Positions 31,609 to 32,100 of a DNA stretch of 32,100 bases are shown here, piece by piece. The notes below the pieces were generated by a model. The model did no database searches. It saw only the letters and a program-made list of their open reading frames with translations, and was not told the DNA's origin. Positions within the stretch are counted from its first letter, which is position 1, and every line of letters starts with the position of its first letter. The translations under genes were made by a program, and so were the position numbers. The DNA is from Eubacteriales bacterium. Its GTDB lineage: Bacteria > Bacillota > Clostridia > Oscillospirales > Oscillospiraceae. The DNA lies in NCBI GenBank assembly GCA_030533415.1, contig JAUNJE010000033.1, forward strand, positions 1 through 32,100. The letters run 5' to 3'.

Positions 31609-32031
31609 CTATGCCGGATAGGTGTTGCTCAGCAGAAGCAGCAGCGGCAGCGTCAGCGTAAAGATGCTGATTGCCCAGGGATAGATGGTCTTGCGGGAAC
31701 AGAACATCAGCAGCAGGCACGCCAGTGTCAGCCCCAAAGGCCCCGTGACCGCCAAATTGCGGCTGATGGTTTGGGCAAATTCGCCGGTAGCCTGCAGGTC
31801 GATGCCCACCTGCTCCGGCAGATGCGCCGTATTATAGGAGGCCAGCTTCAGGGCAACATACACCACCGGCGCGGCCATTACGATTTTGCGCAGGCGGAAC
31901 AGCCACACACCGATCAGATTGATCACATAATTGGTTTTGGAGACCACGGCCTTGAATTTCTCAAAACCGCTCACCTCAGCGGTCTGGACAGCTTCTCCCT
32001 GCTGTTCGGCCGTACCACCGGATTTTTTCAT
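31609..32031 (-). CDS. Small membrane protein of unknown function
   Basis: 140 residues, ATG behind CCGGAGGTACAAT. The first 30 residues are polar and acidic. A hydrophobic stretch at about 36-62 (YVINLIGVWLFRLRKIVMAAPVVYVAL, broken by basic residues) and two clear membrane helices at about 90-110 (LAVTGPLGLTLACLLLMFC) and 115-136 (TIYPWAISIFTLTLPLLLLL) suggest three membrane segments. I do not recognise the family. It has its own terminator; no upstream partner can be seen because the window ends 69 bases beyond the start. Confidence 0.75.
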   Translation of the reverse strand: MKKSGGTAEQQGEAVQTAEVSGFEKFKAVVSKTNYVINLIGVWLFRLRKIVMAAPVVYVALKLASYNTAHLPEQVGIDLQATGEFAQTISRNLAVTGPLGLTLACLLLMFCSRKTIYPWAISIFTLTLPLLLLLSNTYPA

Positions 32032-32100
32032 ATTGTACCTCCGGAAACTAGAACGTATCTGAAAACTATTTCACTTTAACCAAGTTGCACAAAAGGCCGA

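Overview
The window looks like chromosome of a low-GC-phylum (Firmicutes), spore-forming anaerobe of the Clostridia, probably Oscillospirales-like. The reasons are strong AGGAGG-type ribosome sites, sigma-A-like promoters, a SpoIID-type protein, CarD, a glycine riboswitch, glycoside hydrolases of gut type and moderately high GC. No rRNA or complete tRNA is present, so the genus cannot be fixed.

Region 1 (1-5.65 kb, + strand) is the most unusual part. It is an operon-like array of paralogous eukaryotic-type protein kinases related to the YegI/COG4248 type. Each shares the same kinase and Cys/His cluster modules, but the C-terminal parts differ. The first (cut by the window edge) has a membrane segment and a large YD-repeat ectodomain. 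The second has Sel1 repeats and a double [4Fe-4S] ferredoxin domain. A secreted TPR-like lipoprotein follows. The third kinase is broken in the activation segment, exactly where a fragment of an IS5-family transposase begins. About 460 bp further on lies the 3' part of a tRNA-Pro(CGG) gene, starting at the anticodon loop, with paired TGACCCA repeats on both sides. This is what an integrase attachment site looks like, so the kinase array may sit at the right end of an integrated element.

Region 2 (6.2-10.8 kb, mostly - strand) holds a DUF2441-like gene, a 3-hydroxyacyl-CoA dehydrogenase behind a perfect palindrome, a frameshifted and truncated GH51 arabinofuranosidase, and a GH27 alpha-galactosidase-like gene whose start lies against a repeat. 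It looks like a decaying carbohydrate locus.

Region 3 (10.8-20.6 kb) is ordinary metabolism. glyA is controlled by a single-aptamer glycine riboswitch with its own promoter and terminator. A GNAT/metallopeptidase pair follows, then a leftward operon of GH3 glycosidase, HAD phosphatase and alpha/beta esterase. Divergent from it are a ZIP transporter, a nucleotidyltransferase-fold protein, a phosphoglycolate-phosphatase-like HAD and an L-Ala-D/L-Glu epimerase. The GH3 (NagZ-like motif) and the epimerase together suggest cell-wall sugar and peptide salvage.

Region 4 (20.6-27.4 kb) has a divergent flavin reductase/HxlR pair with a dyad between them, a DUF4180 gene, CarD, pyruvate kinase, asparagine synthase and a small helical protein. 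Region 5 (27.4-32.1 kb) has a MITE-like inverted repeat, a three-gene operon of an Ig-like protein, a SpoIID-peptidoglycan-binding protein and a second peptidoglycan-binding protein, then a PgsA-type phosphatidyltransferase, a methyltransferase, a candidate small RNA and a membrane protein.

Across the window at least five copies or parts of one structured intergenic repeat occur. It is a run of hairpins ending in a palindrome with the core ATTTTTATAAAGA, and it usually lies at 3' ends of genes.
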